Part shown: one piece after another, positions 37,955 to 47,328 of the stretch
How the letters are laid out: each line of letters starts with the position of its first letter
How positions within the stretch are numbered: the stretch's first letter is position 1
NCBI GenBank assembly: GCA_049513975.1
Contig: JBEKVM010000008.1
Span: 23,484-87,483 of the forward strand
Origin: JBEKOF01 sp049513975
Lineage (GTDB): Bacteria > Verrucomicrobiota > Verrucomicrobiia > Limisphaerales > Palsa-1400
Direction of reading: 5' to 3'
DNA: 64,000 nt
Notes under the pieces: generated by a model
Seen by the model: the letters and a program-made list of their open reading frames with translations, nothing else
Told to the model about the DNA's origin: nothing
The model's database searches: none
Made by a program: the position numbers and the translations under genes

Positions 37955-38189
37955 GTAGCCGCAGCAGGCAAACCAGTTCATCGCATCCTGACGAGGCGTT
38001 TTGTCTGCCTTGTCATTGCGAATACTCCCGTCTTTTTTCTGGACAGATTCAAGCAGGTTATTAAAATGAGCTTGCCCACATTGAAAGTCAGCAATGTGGG
38101 AAAGCTTATTTTCGGGATGATTCGAAAAGCAGCATGAATAGAATTGTAACTACAGGAGGCAAAGCAGTTCATCGCATCCTGGTAAGGTG
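37955..38189. repeat. 44-bp direct repeat pair around a long hairpin
   Basis: Units at 37955-37998 and 38146-38189 match at 35 of 44 positions and share GGCAAA, then CAGTTCATCGCATCCTG. They start 191 bases apart and enclose the hairpin at 38064-38113. No coding frame is supported in 37739-38325. Confidence 0.65.
38064..38113. terminator. 21-bp stem-loop, possible bidirectional terminator or structured RNA
   Basis: AAAATGAGCTTGCCCACATT(G) pairs with CAATGTGGGAAAGCTTATTT(T) around an eight-base loop, with only one mismatch and one G-T pair. A/T runs are present on both outer ends. It lies 325 bases from the nearest upstream gene, so its role is unclear. Confidence 0.55.
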
Positions 38190-38325
38190 ATATGGCTGCA
38201 GTTTTATTGAAAATGCCATAGCCGCGGGCTGGGAGCCAACTGAGCGGCCCCGAGTGCAAGCACAAGGGTGGAATGCCCTTTCCACGCTTGCCTTGGAGGG
38301 GCCTGCCTTCCTAACATAAACGCGA

Positions 38326-39588
38326 ATGAAGCCCAGGCTCGCCGCGCTCATCTGCCTGTTCAACCTGACTCTGTTGGGAGTCGGCTACTTTTGGTTCGGG
38401 GTTTATTTCGACGCGCGTTCGGCCCGGGACCGCATTGCGGCCGGCGCAGCGCCGGGCGAAGCCCAAAGGCGCGCGGCCGCGGCCGCCGCCGCCGCGCGCG
38501 CGCTGCCCGCCCCGCCGGTGCTGATTTACAAAACCAACCAATTCCGATGGTCCCAGCTCGAATCCACCGATTACCGCCAATACATCGCCAATCTGCGCGC
38601 CATCGGCTGCCCGGAGGCCACGGTGCGGGACATCATCATCACCGACGTCCTGCGCGTCTATGCCGCGCGCCGTGGCAAATTCTACCAGAACGGGCGGGCC
38701 TTCAAATACTGGGAGACGGACGAGAAACGGAAACTCAAACAAACCCAACTGGAGGAGCGGGAGGCGCAACTGGCCCTGATAGACAAGGAATTGCCCGCCG
38801 TCCTGCGCGAATTGCTGGGCATCAATTACGAGCGCGAGGTCAACAAGTATTTTGTGGACGCGGAGGAGGATGACCGGCGGCTGGCCTTTTTGTCCGAGGA
38901 CAAGCGCGCCCAGGTGCTGGGCCTGCGCGACCAGTTCGAGAGCCGCCGCGACCAGGTGCTGTGGCAGGCCCCGAATGGCCGGCCCACCCCCGGCCAGGCC
39001 GAACAACTGCGGGAGATTGACCGGGAGCAGGACGCCGCGCTGGCCGGCGCCATGACGGCGGAGGAGAAGTATGAGTTCGACTTGACAACGTCCCCGACGG
39101 CCGACCGGATGCGCCGGGAATTGATCGGCTTCAATCCCACCCAAGCCGAGTTCCAGGAGATTTTCTCCCGCGAGCAGGCGCTGGACGCGGCTTACGCCTA
39201 TCAGGACACGAACGACGAAACCGTGGGCGAGGCCAAAGCCGCCGACGAGCAGAAAATGCGGGCGGAGCTGGAGGCCGCGCTCGGCCCGGAGCGCGCCGCC
39301 CAATTCGAGCAGGCGGGCAACCCGGAATTGCAAAGCCTCACCCTCCTGGCCGCGCGCTTTGACCTGCCGCCCGAAGTTTCCCAAACGGTGCTGGAGATGC
39401 GGCGTCTGGCCGAGGACGCGCGGAGCCAGCTCCTGATCAATCAGGACATTCCCGCGGACCGGCGCAACGCGGCGCTGAACGCGATCCAAGCCGAGGCGGA
39501 GCGCGCCACCCGCGAGACGCTGGGGGAGAAGGCTTACACGGAATACGCGCGCAGCGCCACCTGGATCCGCGGGCTGGGAGCCAATTAG
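38326..39588 (+). CDS. Membrane-anchored helical protein, unknown function
   Basis: A 420-residue protein. An N-terminal membrane segment (LAALICLFNLTLLGVGYFWFGVYF) and an Ala-rich linker precede a segment seen in many verrucomicrobial and planctomycete hypothetical proteins (YRQYIANLRAIGCPEATVRD). The remainder is strongly helical and charged (Glu, Gln, Arg), with coiled-coil-like stretches such as KRKLKQTQLEEREAQLALI. No enzymatic motif is seen. The protein probably faces the periplasm. Confidence 0.72.
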   Translation: MKPRLAALICLFNLTLLGVGYFWFGVYFDARSARDRIAAGAAPGEAQRRAAAAAAAARALPAPPVLIYKTNQFRWSQLESTDYRQYIANLRAIGCPEATVRDIIITDVLRVYAARRGKFYQNGRAFKYWETDEKRKLKQTQLEEREAQLALIDKELPAVLRELLGINYEREVNKYFVDAEEDDRRLAFLSEDKRAQVLGLRDQFESRRDQVLWQAPNGRPTPGQAEQLREIDREQDAALAGAMTAEEKYEFDLTTSPTADRMRRELIGFNPTQAEFQEIFSREQALDAAYAYQDTNDETVGEAKAADEQKMRAELEAALGPERAAQFEQAGNPELQSLTLLAARFDLPPEVSQTVLEMRRLAEDARSQLLINQDIPADRRNAALNAIQAEAERATRETLGEKAYTEYARSATWIRGLGAN

Positions 39589-39882
39589 CCGCGGCTTCGG
39601 ACGGCAGGAAGCCCCGGACAATCCCGGGCTGGATTGGGCTTTGTTCGAGACACTCATTCCGATTTGTAAGGGCCAAGGAATTTATCACCGTCGAAATGCA
39701 CCAGGTGATCCGGCGCATCCGCAAACCATCTCTTGAGTCTTTAAGTCCCATCTGGTGTCCACCCACGCTGAATGGCTGACATGGCGGCCCGCCAATAGCT
39801 CTTGAGGCCGGCGAAATTCCGCGCGTTTTTGCCGGGTTGCCCGCGCGCGCGCGGGACGCGCCGATTCGTCAACCGTCCGTTT
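39589..39882. other. Intergenic region, no gene
   Basis: An imperfect AAGCCCC / GGGGCTT-type hairpin near 39609-39645 may end the upstream transcript. Nothing else is supported. Confidence 0.35.
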
Positions 39883-40104
39883 TTGAGCCGGTCGTTTCAG
39901 GTTGGAAATCATGTGCGCAAGTCCATTTGACCCCGCTTTCAGTTCACGCGCAAAATCTCCCAGGAAAAGCTGGCCGAAAAGGTGGACCTCAATATCCGCA
40001 ACGTCCAGCGGATCGAGGCCGGGGAAATCAACATCCTCATCACCACGGCCAAGAGGATCAAAACCGCCTTGGAATGCTCCTGGGATGATTTGATGGAGAA
40101 GTGA
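39883..40104 (+). pseudogene. XRE/HTH regulator gene broken by an in-frame stop
   Basis: The 3' part reads TRKISQEKLAEKVDL, NIRNVQRIEAGEINI and KRIKTALECSWDDLMEK before the TGA at 40102, a typical XRE helix-turn-helix C-terminal half. Upstream in the same frame, VGNHVRKSI is the usual beginning of such a domain, but it ends at TGA (39928-39930), perhaps a CGA-to-TGA change. No start codon lies between this stop and the HTH. The first frame start is TTG at 39883. Confidence 0.7.
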
Positions 40105-40221
40105 GGCGGAACCGGGGAGGTTGGCCGGTTTGGTCTCCCTGGAAACGGCCAAGCGAGATAATGTGTTGAGACCTGTTGGGCATTGCATGTTCAGGGCGGA
40201 AGGTTTATCAACTTGGCACGC

Positions 40222-41091
40222 ATGAGAATTGAGACAAAGCAATTTCGCATTCGCGCCGGGGCGAAGGTCAAACTGAAACGCTGGCCGACCTGGATAAAAC
40301 CGTTCTACAAATCGAAGGCGCATTATCACCAAATACTGGCCGGGAATGTGGAGGAAATGGCCGGCCTTCAGAATCTGCTCTATGCCGACGGCCGCTACGC
40401 GCTACTGCTGGTGTTTCAAGCCATGGACGCGGCCGGCAAGGATGGCGCGGTTAAGCACGTCCTGTCCGGCCTTAATCCGCAGGGCTGCGAGGTATTCAGT
40501 TTCAAAAAGCCCAGCGCCCAGGATCTGGCGCACGATTTTCTCTGGCGCACCACCGTTTGCCTGCCTGAACGCGGCCGCATCGGCATCTTCAACCGGTCCT
40601 ATTACGAGGAGGTGCTGGTGGTGCGGGTGCATCCGCAGATATTGCAGGCGGAGCGCATCCCCGAGGAATTGATTGACGTGGAAAAAATCTGGGAGCAGCG
40701 GTATCGCTCCATTCTCAACCTGGAGGACCATCTCCACCGTAACGGCACCCAGATCGTCAAGTTCTTCCTCCACCTCTCGAAGGAGGAGCAGCGCCAGCGG
40801 TTTCTCCTGCGCCTGGAGGAGCCGGCCCGGAATTGGAAATTCAGCGAGGCGGACATTCAGGAGCGCGCCTTCTGGAAGGATTATATGCGGGCATACGAGG
40901 ACTGCCTGGGCGCGACCAGCAGCAAAGCCGCGCCGTGGCACATCATTCCGGCTGATGACAAGGAAAACGCGCGGCTGATCATTTCGAAGATCATTCTGGA
41001 CACGCTCAAAGGTCTGAAGATGCAGTACCCCAAGACGAGCAAGACGCGCCGCAAGGAATTAGAGGCCATCCGCAAACAGCTCGCCAAATAG
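40222..41091 (+). CDS. ppk2: Polyphosphate kinase 2 family enzyme
   Basis: A cytoplasmic enzyme of 289 residues that transfers phosphate between polyphosphate and nucleotides. Walker A is VFQAMDAAGKDGAVKH. The conserved lid and Walker B region is GRIGIFNRSYYEEVLVVRVHP. Further family motifs are WEQRYRSILNLEDHL, KFFLHLSKEEQRQRF and WKFSEADIQERAFWKDYMRAYE. I use the ATG at 40222 because MRIETKQFRIRAG fits the PPK2 N-terminus; an upstream start at 40183 is possible. It is a single gene next to a broken XRE gene. Direction (NMP or NDP) is not readable. Confidence 0.93.
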   Translation: MRIETKQFRIRAGAKVKLKRWPTWIKPFYKSKAHYHQILAGNVEEMAGLQNLLYADGRYALLLVFQAMDAAGKDGAVKHVLSGLNPQGCEVFSFKKPSAQDLAHDFLWRTTVCLPERGRIGIFNRSYYEEVLVVRVHPQILQAERIPEELIDVEKIWEQRYRSILNLEDHLHRNGTQIVKFFLHLSKEEQRQRFLLRLEEPARNWKFSEADIQERAFWKDYMRAYEDCLGATSSKAAPWHIIPADDKENARLIISKIILDTLKGLKMQYPKTSKTRRKELEAIRKQLAK

Positions 41092-41126
41092 GCTGGTTCT
41101 GGCCGGGCAACGGGCCGTTCAAGGGC

Positions 41127-41310
41127 GCATTTACTGCATCCATCCTCACCGGCAGAATTGATCAAGCTCCTGGACGGCAAACTGGAACTGAAAGGCGGAT
41201 CGAAGAAGGAGAGAGAGGCGAGGGAGTGGCTTTCCGTGTTTTGGCATGAGGCGGTGGTGGGGAGGTTTGACAGCCCCGAATCTAAATCGGCGCTCGGTTA
41301 CGGTTCCTGA
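41127..41310 (+). pseudogene. Gene 3' remnant, copy 1 (KLELKGGSK family)
   Basis: Only the C-terminal end of an unknown gene survives. AFTASILTG is followed, after a one-base frameshift near 41157, by LIKLLDGKLELKGGSK, REAREWLSVFWHEAVV and a different tail before the TGA at 41308. The related copy at 49135 reads KLVKYLEGKLELKGGSK and EAREWMSLFWHEAV. I do not recognise the parent family. Confidence 0.55.
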
Positions 41311-41445
41311 TGGTGATTTGAATTCAGGTGGCAATATTACTCCTGTGAAGATCCAGAAATCTGAATTAATGCGCTTGGTCGAACAAGCAGCGCCCGGCAT
41401 TCTTGATTGGACGGTGGGATTCGTGAAAGCCGTCATAATTGACGA

Positions 41446-41748
41446 TTGCTGAATTCCGATGGGCCAGCAATCCGCAATCAAAGTTTGGCGGAGGCGCGAT
41501 TGGCACCCGGCATGAGCACGCAGGAACATTACCACGTCATGACGGAGGAGATTTATTACATCACACATGGTGTGGGACGGATTCGTATCAACGGGGAAGT
41601 CCGGGACGTGACGCAAGGAGATGCGATTGCAATCTTGCCCGGCCAGAGGCACAAGCTTTGGAACACGGGTGCGGATGTGTTGCGTCTGCTGTGTTGTTGC
41701 GCCCCCGGTTACGAGCATCAAGATACCGTGATCACTGAGGGGGAGTGA
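41446..41748 (+). CDS. Cupin-domain protein, probably 5' truncated
   Basis: A 100-residue single cupin barrel. Metal-ligand motifs are STQEHYHVMTEEIYYITHG (His, His, Glu) and PGQRHKLWN (His), followed by a Cys-rich LLCCCAPGYEHQDT as in mannose-6-phosphate isomerase-like cupins. An in-frame TGA stands at 41440, and the only starts are a TTG at 41446 or an ATG at 41512. The usual 20 or so N-terminal residues are thus missing. It may be functional from TTG or a decaying gene. It lies between two degraded stretches and the GH95 gene. Confidence 0.65.
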   Translation: MLNSDGPAIRNQSLAEARLAPGMSTQEHYHVMTEEIYYITHGVGRIRINGEVRDVTQGDAIAILPGQRHKLWNTGADVLRLLCCCAPGYEHQDTVITEGE

Positions 41749-41827
41749 CGATGGCGCCAGGGTGGTGGAGGCCGGCCCAAATGTCGAGGATTGGCAATGT
41801 TCATTCAAAAATGCCGGGCGGAAAAGT

Positions 41828-41843
41828 GTCCGAAATTTCGGAC
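41828..41843. promoter_or_regulatory. Perfect 16-bp palindrome upstream of GH95
   Basis: GTCCGAAATTTCGGAC, 104 bases before the GH95 start. It could be an operator for the glycan operon. Confidence 0.35.
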
Positions 41844-41946
41844 AGTACTGGAAAAACGACTTGCGAATCTGTGGAGCAGGAAGAAAATCATGAAAAAGGC
41901 CCACGCTGGTCGTGGGCAAGAACCCAAATGGGAAATCCCAGTTGAT

Positions 41947-44343
41947 ATGAATTCGAAGGCCATCATTTTCCTCGCCGCAATTATGCCAATGGCGCTTCAC
42001 GCCAATCCGCCGCTTGTGGCTGCCGTGCCGGAGCGTGGCTTCATCAGTGCCCGGCCCGCGCAGACCTGGGAGAACGCTCTCATCAGTGGCAATGGAAAAC
42101 TGGGCGCTCTCGTCTATGGCCGGCCGCTGGATGAAACCATCGTGCTCAACCACGCCCGCTTGTTCATGCCATTGAATGAGCCCTTGCCGCCGGTGGACAC
42201 GGCCAGTCATCTCAAGGAAATTCGGCAAATGCTCACCGCGGGTCAACCTCAGCGCGCGGCCGATTTCGTGGTGGAATTGTCTCATCAGCAAGGCTACGGC
42301 GCCAAGCGCTGGACCGATCCGTTCATTCCCGCCTTCGATCTACGCATCGAAATGGCGTCGAACGGGCCGATGCAGAACTATCGTCGTTCGGTGGACTTCG
42401 CAACCGGCGTTACGGCGGTGGAGTGGAGCGATGCGGGCGGCGAATTCCAACGGCAGCTTTTCGTCTCGCGCCCGGATGACATGGTGGTGCTGTCCATCCG
42501 CGCCTCCAAACGCGGCGCTGTGGACTGTGAACTGCGGGTTGCAACCCATCCGGCCAGTGGTCAAGGCGGCTGGAGCGAAGAACAGGGTTTCCGGAACGGC
42601 ATTGCCCAGACCGCCCCTGCCGCCGAGGCCGGCTGGCTGACTTACCGCTCCCAATTCAAGCGGAGTTGGCCAGGCAGTTTGCAGGGCTGCGAAGGGGTGG
42701 CGCGGGTCCTCAACAAAGGTGGAAAGGTCGCCGTCCTCGGGGATGGGATCGTGGTGCGGGGCGCGGACGAAGTGCTGGTCTTGGCGCGCTTTGAACCAGT
42801 CTACGATTATTCCCGGTCGCAAATTCCATCACAGAAAAAGGATTTGGCAAGGGTGTCCCCTGATTTCAATTCCCTGCTCCGCCGCCACGCCAAAATTCAC
42901 GGCGAGATCTTTAACCGCATGCATCTGGATTTGGGCGGCGGCCCGGACCGCGCGTTGACTTCGGAGGAATTGATCGCCCGGGCACAAACCGGCCGGCCCT
43001 CGGCGGCGTTGTTGGAAAAGGAATTCGACGCCGGGCGCTACGCCGTGATTTCCAGCAGCGGGGAGATGTTTCCCAACCTGCAGGGCCTCTGGGGCGGCTC
43101 CTATGGCCCACCGTGGTCGGGCGATTTCACCCTCAACGGCAATGTGCCGTGCGCCATCGCTGCCGACTTGCCGGCCAACATGGCCGGATGCCTCCTGCCT
43201 TTTTTTGATTTTCTCGAATCCCATGTGCCCGACTTTCGCACCAATGCCGCGCGCCTTTATGGTTGCGGCGGCATCCTGGTTCCTTCCCGCGCCAGCAGCC
43301 ACGGCTTGAACAACCACTTCGACGCCACCTGGCCCATGACATTCTGGACCGCTGGCGCCGGCTGGGCCGCCCAGTTCTATTTCGATTATTACCTCTACAC
43401 CGGTGACAAAAAATTCCTCCGCGAACGCGCCCTGCCCTTCATGCGCCAGGCGGCTCTGTTCTACGAAGACTTCCTCGTCGAAGGGCCGGATGGCAAATGG
43501 CTCTTCAGCCCCAGCTATTCCCCTGAGAACAATCCGGCCAACAGCCCCTCCCAGGCCTGCATCAACGCCACCATGGACATTGCCATCGCGAGCGAACTCT
43601 TGCGCAACTGCATAGCCGCCTGTCAGGAATTGCAAACCGACGCCGACGCGGTGAACCGCTGGCGCGCAATGCTGGCCAAAATGCCCGATTACCAGATCAA
43701 CGCCGACGGTGCGGTCAAGGAATGGACCACGCCGCTCCTGCAAGACCACGACGCCCACCGGCACTGTTCTCATCTGTATGCCCTCTACGACGGTTTGCCG
43801 GAGGAAATCGCCGCCAACGCGCCGTTGCGCCGCGCCTTCGCAGTCGCGCTGGAAAAGCGCCTTGACGTCCGCCGCGCTGAGTTCTCCAGCAAGAGTGGGA
43901 ATTGGGGCGAAATGGCCTTTGGCGTCGTGTTCGAGGGGTTGTCCGCCTCCAGCTTGCACGAGGCGCGTGACTGTGGCGAAGTCCTCAACTGGCTCGCCTG
44001 CTATTATTGGCGGCCCAATCTGGTCTCCACGCATAACCCGGGTGCCATCTTCAACACCGACCTCTGCGGCGGTCTCCCCGCCCTGGTGACCCGGATGCTG
44101 GTGGACTCGCAGCCGGGCTGGATTGAACTCCTGCCCGCCCTGCCGCCGGATTGGCCCAACGGCAGCATCCAAGGCGTCCGCGCCCGCGGCGGTTTCGAAG
44201 TGGCTGTCGCTTGGAAAAACGGTACCCTGGCCAAAGCCACCATTTGTTCGCTCAACGGCGGCCCCGTTCAACTTCGTTGCGGCCCGGCGACCCGGCAGTT
44301 GGCTTTGAAGAAGGGACAATCCTACACTTGGAACGTACCATGA
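41947..44343 (+). CDS. GH95 alpha-L-fucosidase-like glycoside hydrolase
   Basis: An exported 798-residue enzyme of GH95, which removes alpha-1,2-L-fucose or L-galactose by inversion. A signal peptide (AIIFLAAIMPMALHA) is followed by the N-terminal beta-sandwich (WENALISGNGKLGALVYG, HARLFMPLNEPLPP). The (alpha/alpha)6 catalytic barrel has NLQGLWGGSYGPPWSGDF, with LNGNV as the N-x-N site. SPSYSPENNP carries the general acid glutamate, and LQDHDAHRHCSHLYALY follows. The C-terminal domain ends WIELLPALPPDWPNGSIQG. I start it at the ATG at 41947. It overlaps the GH127 gene by four bases. Confidence 0.92.
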   Translation: MNSKAIIFLAAIMPMALHANPPLVAAVPERGFISARPAQTWENALISGNGKLGALVYGRPLDETIVLNHARLFMPLNEPLPPVDTASHLKEIRQMLTAGQPQRAADFVVELSHQQGYGAKRWTDPFIPAFDLRIEMASNGPMQNYRRSVDFATGVTAVEWSDAGGEFQRQLFVSRPDDMVVLSIRASKRGAVDCELRVATHPASGQGGWSEEQGFRNGIAQTAPAAEAGWLTYRSQFKRSWPGSLQGCEGVARVLNKGGKVAVLGDGIVVRGADEVLVLARFEPVYDYSRSQIPSQKKDLARVSPDFNSLLRRHAKIHGEIFNRMHLDLGGGPDRALTSEELIARAQTGRPSAALLEKEFDAGRYAVISSSGEMFPNLQGLWGGSYGPPWSGDFTLNGNVPCAIAADLPANMAGCLLPFFDFLESHVPDFRTNAARLYGCGGILVPSRASSHGLNNHFDATWPMTFWTAGAGWAAQFYFDYYLYTGDKKFLRERALPFMRQAALFYEDFLVEGPDGKWLFSPSYSPENNPANSPSQACINATMDIAIASELLRNCIAACQELQTDADAVNRWRAMLAKMPDYQINADGAVKEWTTPLLQDHDAHRHCSHLYALYDGLPEEIAANAPLRRAFAVALEKRLDVRRAEFSSKSGNWGEMAFGVVFEGLSASSLHEARDCGEVLNWLACYYWRPNLVSTHNPGAIFNTDLCGGLPALVTRMLVDSQPGWIELLPALPPDWPNGSIQGVRARGGFEVAVAWKNGTLAKATICSLNGGPVQLRCGPATRQLALKKGQSYTWNVP

Positions 44344-47033
44344 TAACTCTCACACTCCCCACCAGGGCCGCCAGGCGCGCTCACCACTGCCTGGCAGCGG
44401 GCTGCGCCGTGCTGGCCTTTTTGTTCGCCGCCGAAGCCAACGATGGTTCGCCAACTCCAGCCCCTTCCGGCGTAAATCTGGCCGTCGTGGCCACGCCCTC
44501 GACCTCTTTCGTTTCGGGCTGGGAGACCATCACGGCGCTCAACAACGGCACCGTGCCCGCAAATTCAAACGACAAGAGCCACGGCGCCTATGGCAACTGG
44601 CCCCGCACCGGAACGCAATGGGTGCAGTACGATTGGAGCCAGCCCATCACCACCCGGCAGATGGACGTTTATTGGTTCGACGATGGCGGCGGCGTGCGAT
44701 TGCCCAAGGCGTGCCGCCTAATGTATTGGGATGGAGCGGCGTTCGTCATGGTCACCAAGGCCGAAGGGTTGGGCCTGAAACCGAACCAATTCAACAGGAC
44801 GACCTTTCCGAAAATCACGACGGCCAAACTGAGACTCGAGTTCGACTCTGACGGCAGCGCTTCCACCGGCCTGCTTGAATGGAGGGTTTACGACACCGGT
44901 GAATCTCCCAATTTCCCGCCATCCGTGGTGGCCGGGGTGGACCGGGTCGTGGTGCAACCGGGACAGACCTTCCTCAGCGGGACAGTAAAAGACGACGGCA
45001 AGCCAAATCCGTCGCCTGCAATTCTGTGGAGCAAGGAGAGCGGGCCGGGCACCGTTTCCTTTGGCGACGCGGGTTCTGCGGTCACGACGGCGCGCTTCTC
45101 GGCGCCGGGCGCTTACGTTCTCAAGCTGTCCGCCAACGATGGGGAATTCAGCGGGTCCGACACCCTCAGGGTCACGGTGGATCCCGTGCCGCCGGCCACG
45201 CACCTGGACACGGTTTGGACAACCGGCTATCAGGTCACCAGCCCGTTCTGGCGGAGCCGTATTAAGAGCCTCATCGTGCATTGGATTCCACACTGCGTCA
45301 GCAAAATCGAAGACCCCAAGCTGCCGGAAGGGGGACTTGAGAATTTCATCCAAGCCGGAAACAAATTGGCGGGTCGTCCCTGCAAGGACCAAATCGGCGC
45401 CCCGTTTGCTAATGCCTGGGTTTATAACACGTTGCAGTCCATGTGCCTGGCCCTCGAGATTGATCCGGAGGGCGACCCGGAAATCATGGCGGCGCAGGCG
45501 GCGATGCGAAAAACAGTCAGCGAATGGGTTCCAATAATACTGGCCGCCCAAGAACCAGATGGTTATCTGCACACCCAGTATACGATTCGGGCTGAACGCC
45601 GATGGTCCAATAAGTCTGACCACGAAGGATATCAAGCCGGTTACTTCATGGAGGCGGCCATGGACCACTCTCAGATGACTGGCGGCCAGGACTCCCGAAT
45701 GCTCGACGCGGCCAAGCGCCTGGCCGATTGCTGGTGCAACAACATCGGTCCTGCGCCCAAGCGGGCTTGGTATGAAGGACACGAAGAACTGGAGCAAGCA
45801 CTGGTGCGATTGGCCCGGTTCATCGAGGACAAGGAAGGCGCGGGGAAGGGCCGGAAATACGTCGAGCTGGCAAAATTCCTCCTCGACAGCCGCAACAACG
45901 GCACGGAATACGACCAGAGCCAATGGCCCGTCACCAGGCAATACGAAGCGGTGGGCCATGCCGTGCGGGCGGTTTATTGCTACTCAGGGATGGCCGACGT
46001 GGCGATGGAGACAGGTGACGTGGATTATCACAGCGCTATAAAATCGCTATGGAGCAGCATCGTCAACCGGAAGTATTACGTCACCGGAGGGGTGGGCAGC
46101 GGTGAAACCTCGGAAGGCTTTGGCAAGGACTACTCGTTGCCGAATAACGCGTATTGCGAAGCCTGCGCCAATTGCGGGGAGTTGTTCTTTCAGCACAAAA
46201 TGCAAATGGCTTACCAGGACGCCTCGTACGCGGACCTCTGCGAAGAAACCCTTTACAACGCCATTCTTGGCAGCGTTGATCTTGACGGCGAGGGCTACAC
46301 CTACACAAATCCGCTGGACTCGCAGCAGCGGCGCTACCTCTGGCATGTCTGCCCCTGCTGTGTCGGGAACATTCCACGGACGGTGTTGAGCCTGCCGGAG
46401 TGGATTTACACCAAAAGCGCGGACAGTCTCTACGTGAATTTGTTCATCGGCAGCACGGTGAAGGTGGACCATTTCGCGGGCACGAGCGTCCAGATGGTGC
46501 AAAGGACGGACTATCCTTGGAGCGGGAATGTCTCCCTGACGGTCAACCCCGAGGCGTCCAAGCGCTTCACAATGAAAATCCGCATTCCGAACCGCAGTGT
46601 GAGCCAACTCTACACGCTGACGCCGAAGGGCGATGGCATCACCTCCATTGCCGTCAACGGCTCGCCGTTCACGCCCGTCGCACAAAATGGTTACGCCGTC
46701 ATCACCCGGGATTGGAAGGCGGGGGACAAGATTGACCTTGTTTTGCCGATGAAAGTCCAGCGGGTCAAGGCGAGCCGCCAGGTCACCGCCGACGTCGGAC
46801 GAGTTGCATTGCGCTACGGCCCGCTGATCTACAACCTGGAGAGCGTGGACCAGAATTTGAACTCGGTTCTCAGTCCGAACTCCGAACTCTCCACCGAATG
46901 GAATGCAAATCTGCTTGGCGGAGTAATGGTCATCAAAGGCGCCTACACCGACGGCACCCCGATGACTGCCATCCCCAACTACGCCCGGCTTAATCGTGGC
47001 GGCCGTTCCATCGTCTGGTTGAAAGATCAATAG
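44340..47033 (+). CDS. GH127/DUF1680 beta-L-arabinofuranosidase-like enzyme with PKD-like and discoidin-like domains
   Basis: An exported protein of 897 residues. A signal peptide (HCLAAGCAVLAFLFAAEA) leads into a discoidin-like carbohydrate-binding domain (about 40-190, WVQYDWSQPITTRQMDVYW). A PKD/Ig-like domain follows (about 195-285). The C-terminal GH127-type barrel has SPFWRSRIKSLIVHW, GAPFANAWVYNTLQSM, QEPDGYLHTQYT and YYVTGGVGSGETSEGFG. Its Cys-rich active-site region is CPCCVGNIPRT (Cys 671, 673, 674). GH127 enzymes use a zinc-bound cysteine as nucleophile on arabinofuranosides. The ATG overlaps the GH95 stop (ATGA), so the two are translationally coupled and likely attack the same glycan. 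Confidence 0.88.
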   Translation: MITLTLPTRAARRAHHCLAAGCAVLAFLFAAEANDGSPTPAPSGVNLAVVATPSTSFVSGWETITALNNGTVPANSNDKSHGAYGNWPRTGTQWVQYDWSQPITTRQMDVYWFDDGGGVRLPKACRLMYWDGAAFVMVTKAEGLGLKPNQFNRTTFPKITTAKLRLEFDSDGSASTGLLEWRVYDTGESPNFPPSVVAGVDRVVVQPGQTFLSGTVKDDGKPNPSPAILWSKESGPGTVSFGDAGSAVTTARFSAPGAYVLKLSANDGEFSGSDTLRVTVDPVPPATHLDTVWTTGYQVTSPFWRSRIKSLIVHWIPHCVSKIEDPKLPEGGLENFIQAGNKLAGRPCKDQIGAPFANAWVYNTLQSMCLALEIDPEGDPEIMAAQAAMRKTVSEWVPIILAAQEPDGYLHTQYTIRAERRWSNKSDHEGYQAGYFMEAAMDHSQMTGGQDSRMLDAAKRLADCWCNNIGPAPKRAWYEGHEELEQALVRLARFIEDKEGAGKGRKYVELAKFLLDSRNNGTEYDQSQWPVTRQYEAVGHAVRAVYCYSGMADVAMETGDVDYHSAIKSLWSSIVNRKYYVTGGVGSGETSEGFGKDYSLPNNAYCEACANCGELFFQHKMQMAYQDASYADLCEETLYNAILGSVDLDGEGYTYTNPLDSQQRRYLWHVCPCCVGNIPRTVLSLPEWIYTKSADSLYVNLFIGSTVKVDHFAGTSVQMVQRTDYPWSGNVSLTVNPEASKRFTMKIRIPNRSVSQLYTLTPKGDGITSIAVNGSPFTPVAQNGYAVITRDWKAGDKIDLVLPMKVQRVKASRQVTADVGRVALRYGPLIYNLESVDQNLNSVLSPNSELSTEWNANLLGGVMVIKGAYTDGTPMTAIPNYARLNRGGRSIVWLKDQ

Positions 47034-47036
47034 CCC

Positions 47037-47225
47037 TCAAGGAATCCTCCGCACGACCGGTTCCGATGGCCATGTTTTGCCCAGGACCTCATTGACGAAC
47101 GCCCCAATCTCCGGCTCCTTTGAAGCTCCTGGCCCGGCAACGTCGAGCACTTTGATTCCGTGGTCTTGGATGAAGCTCAGGAGTGCCAGTTCAGGAGATG
47201 CCGGACCGCCAGTGCGATGACACAC
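47037..47225 (-). pseudogene. C-terminal fragment of a molybdenum-carrier/YpsA-like gene
   Basis: About 60 residues remain: SFIQDHGIKVLDVAGPGASK, then EPEIGAFVNEVLGKTW. This matches the final conserved block of the putative molybdenum cofactor carrier family (V-A-G-P-R-x-S-K-E-P). The N-terminal two thirds are absent, so it is a gene relic. It lies convergent to the GH127 gene, four bases away. Confidence 0.6.
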
Positions 47226-47328
47226 CCCTTCCCCGGACCGAACTGACGAAAAAGCTCTGGGTTTACATCCGCGAGCACGGGTTCGTCAGTTGGTACCCGG
47301 CATAATCTCCAGCAGCCAATGCCGGATT

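Noticed and set aside
42829..44319. Open frame of 496 codons on the minus strand
   Set aside because: Antisense to GH95, whose motifs are clear.
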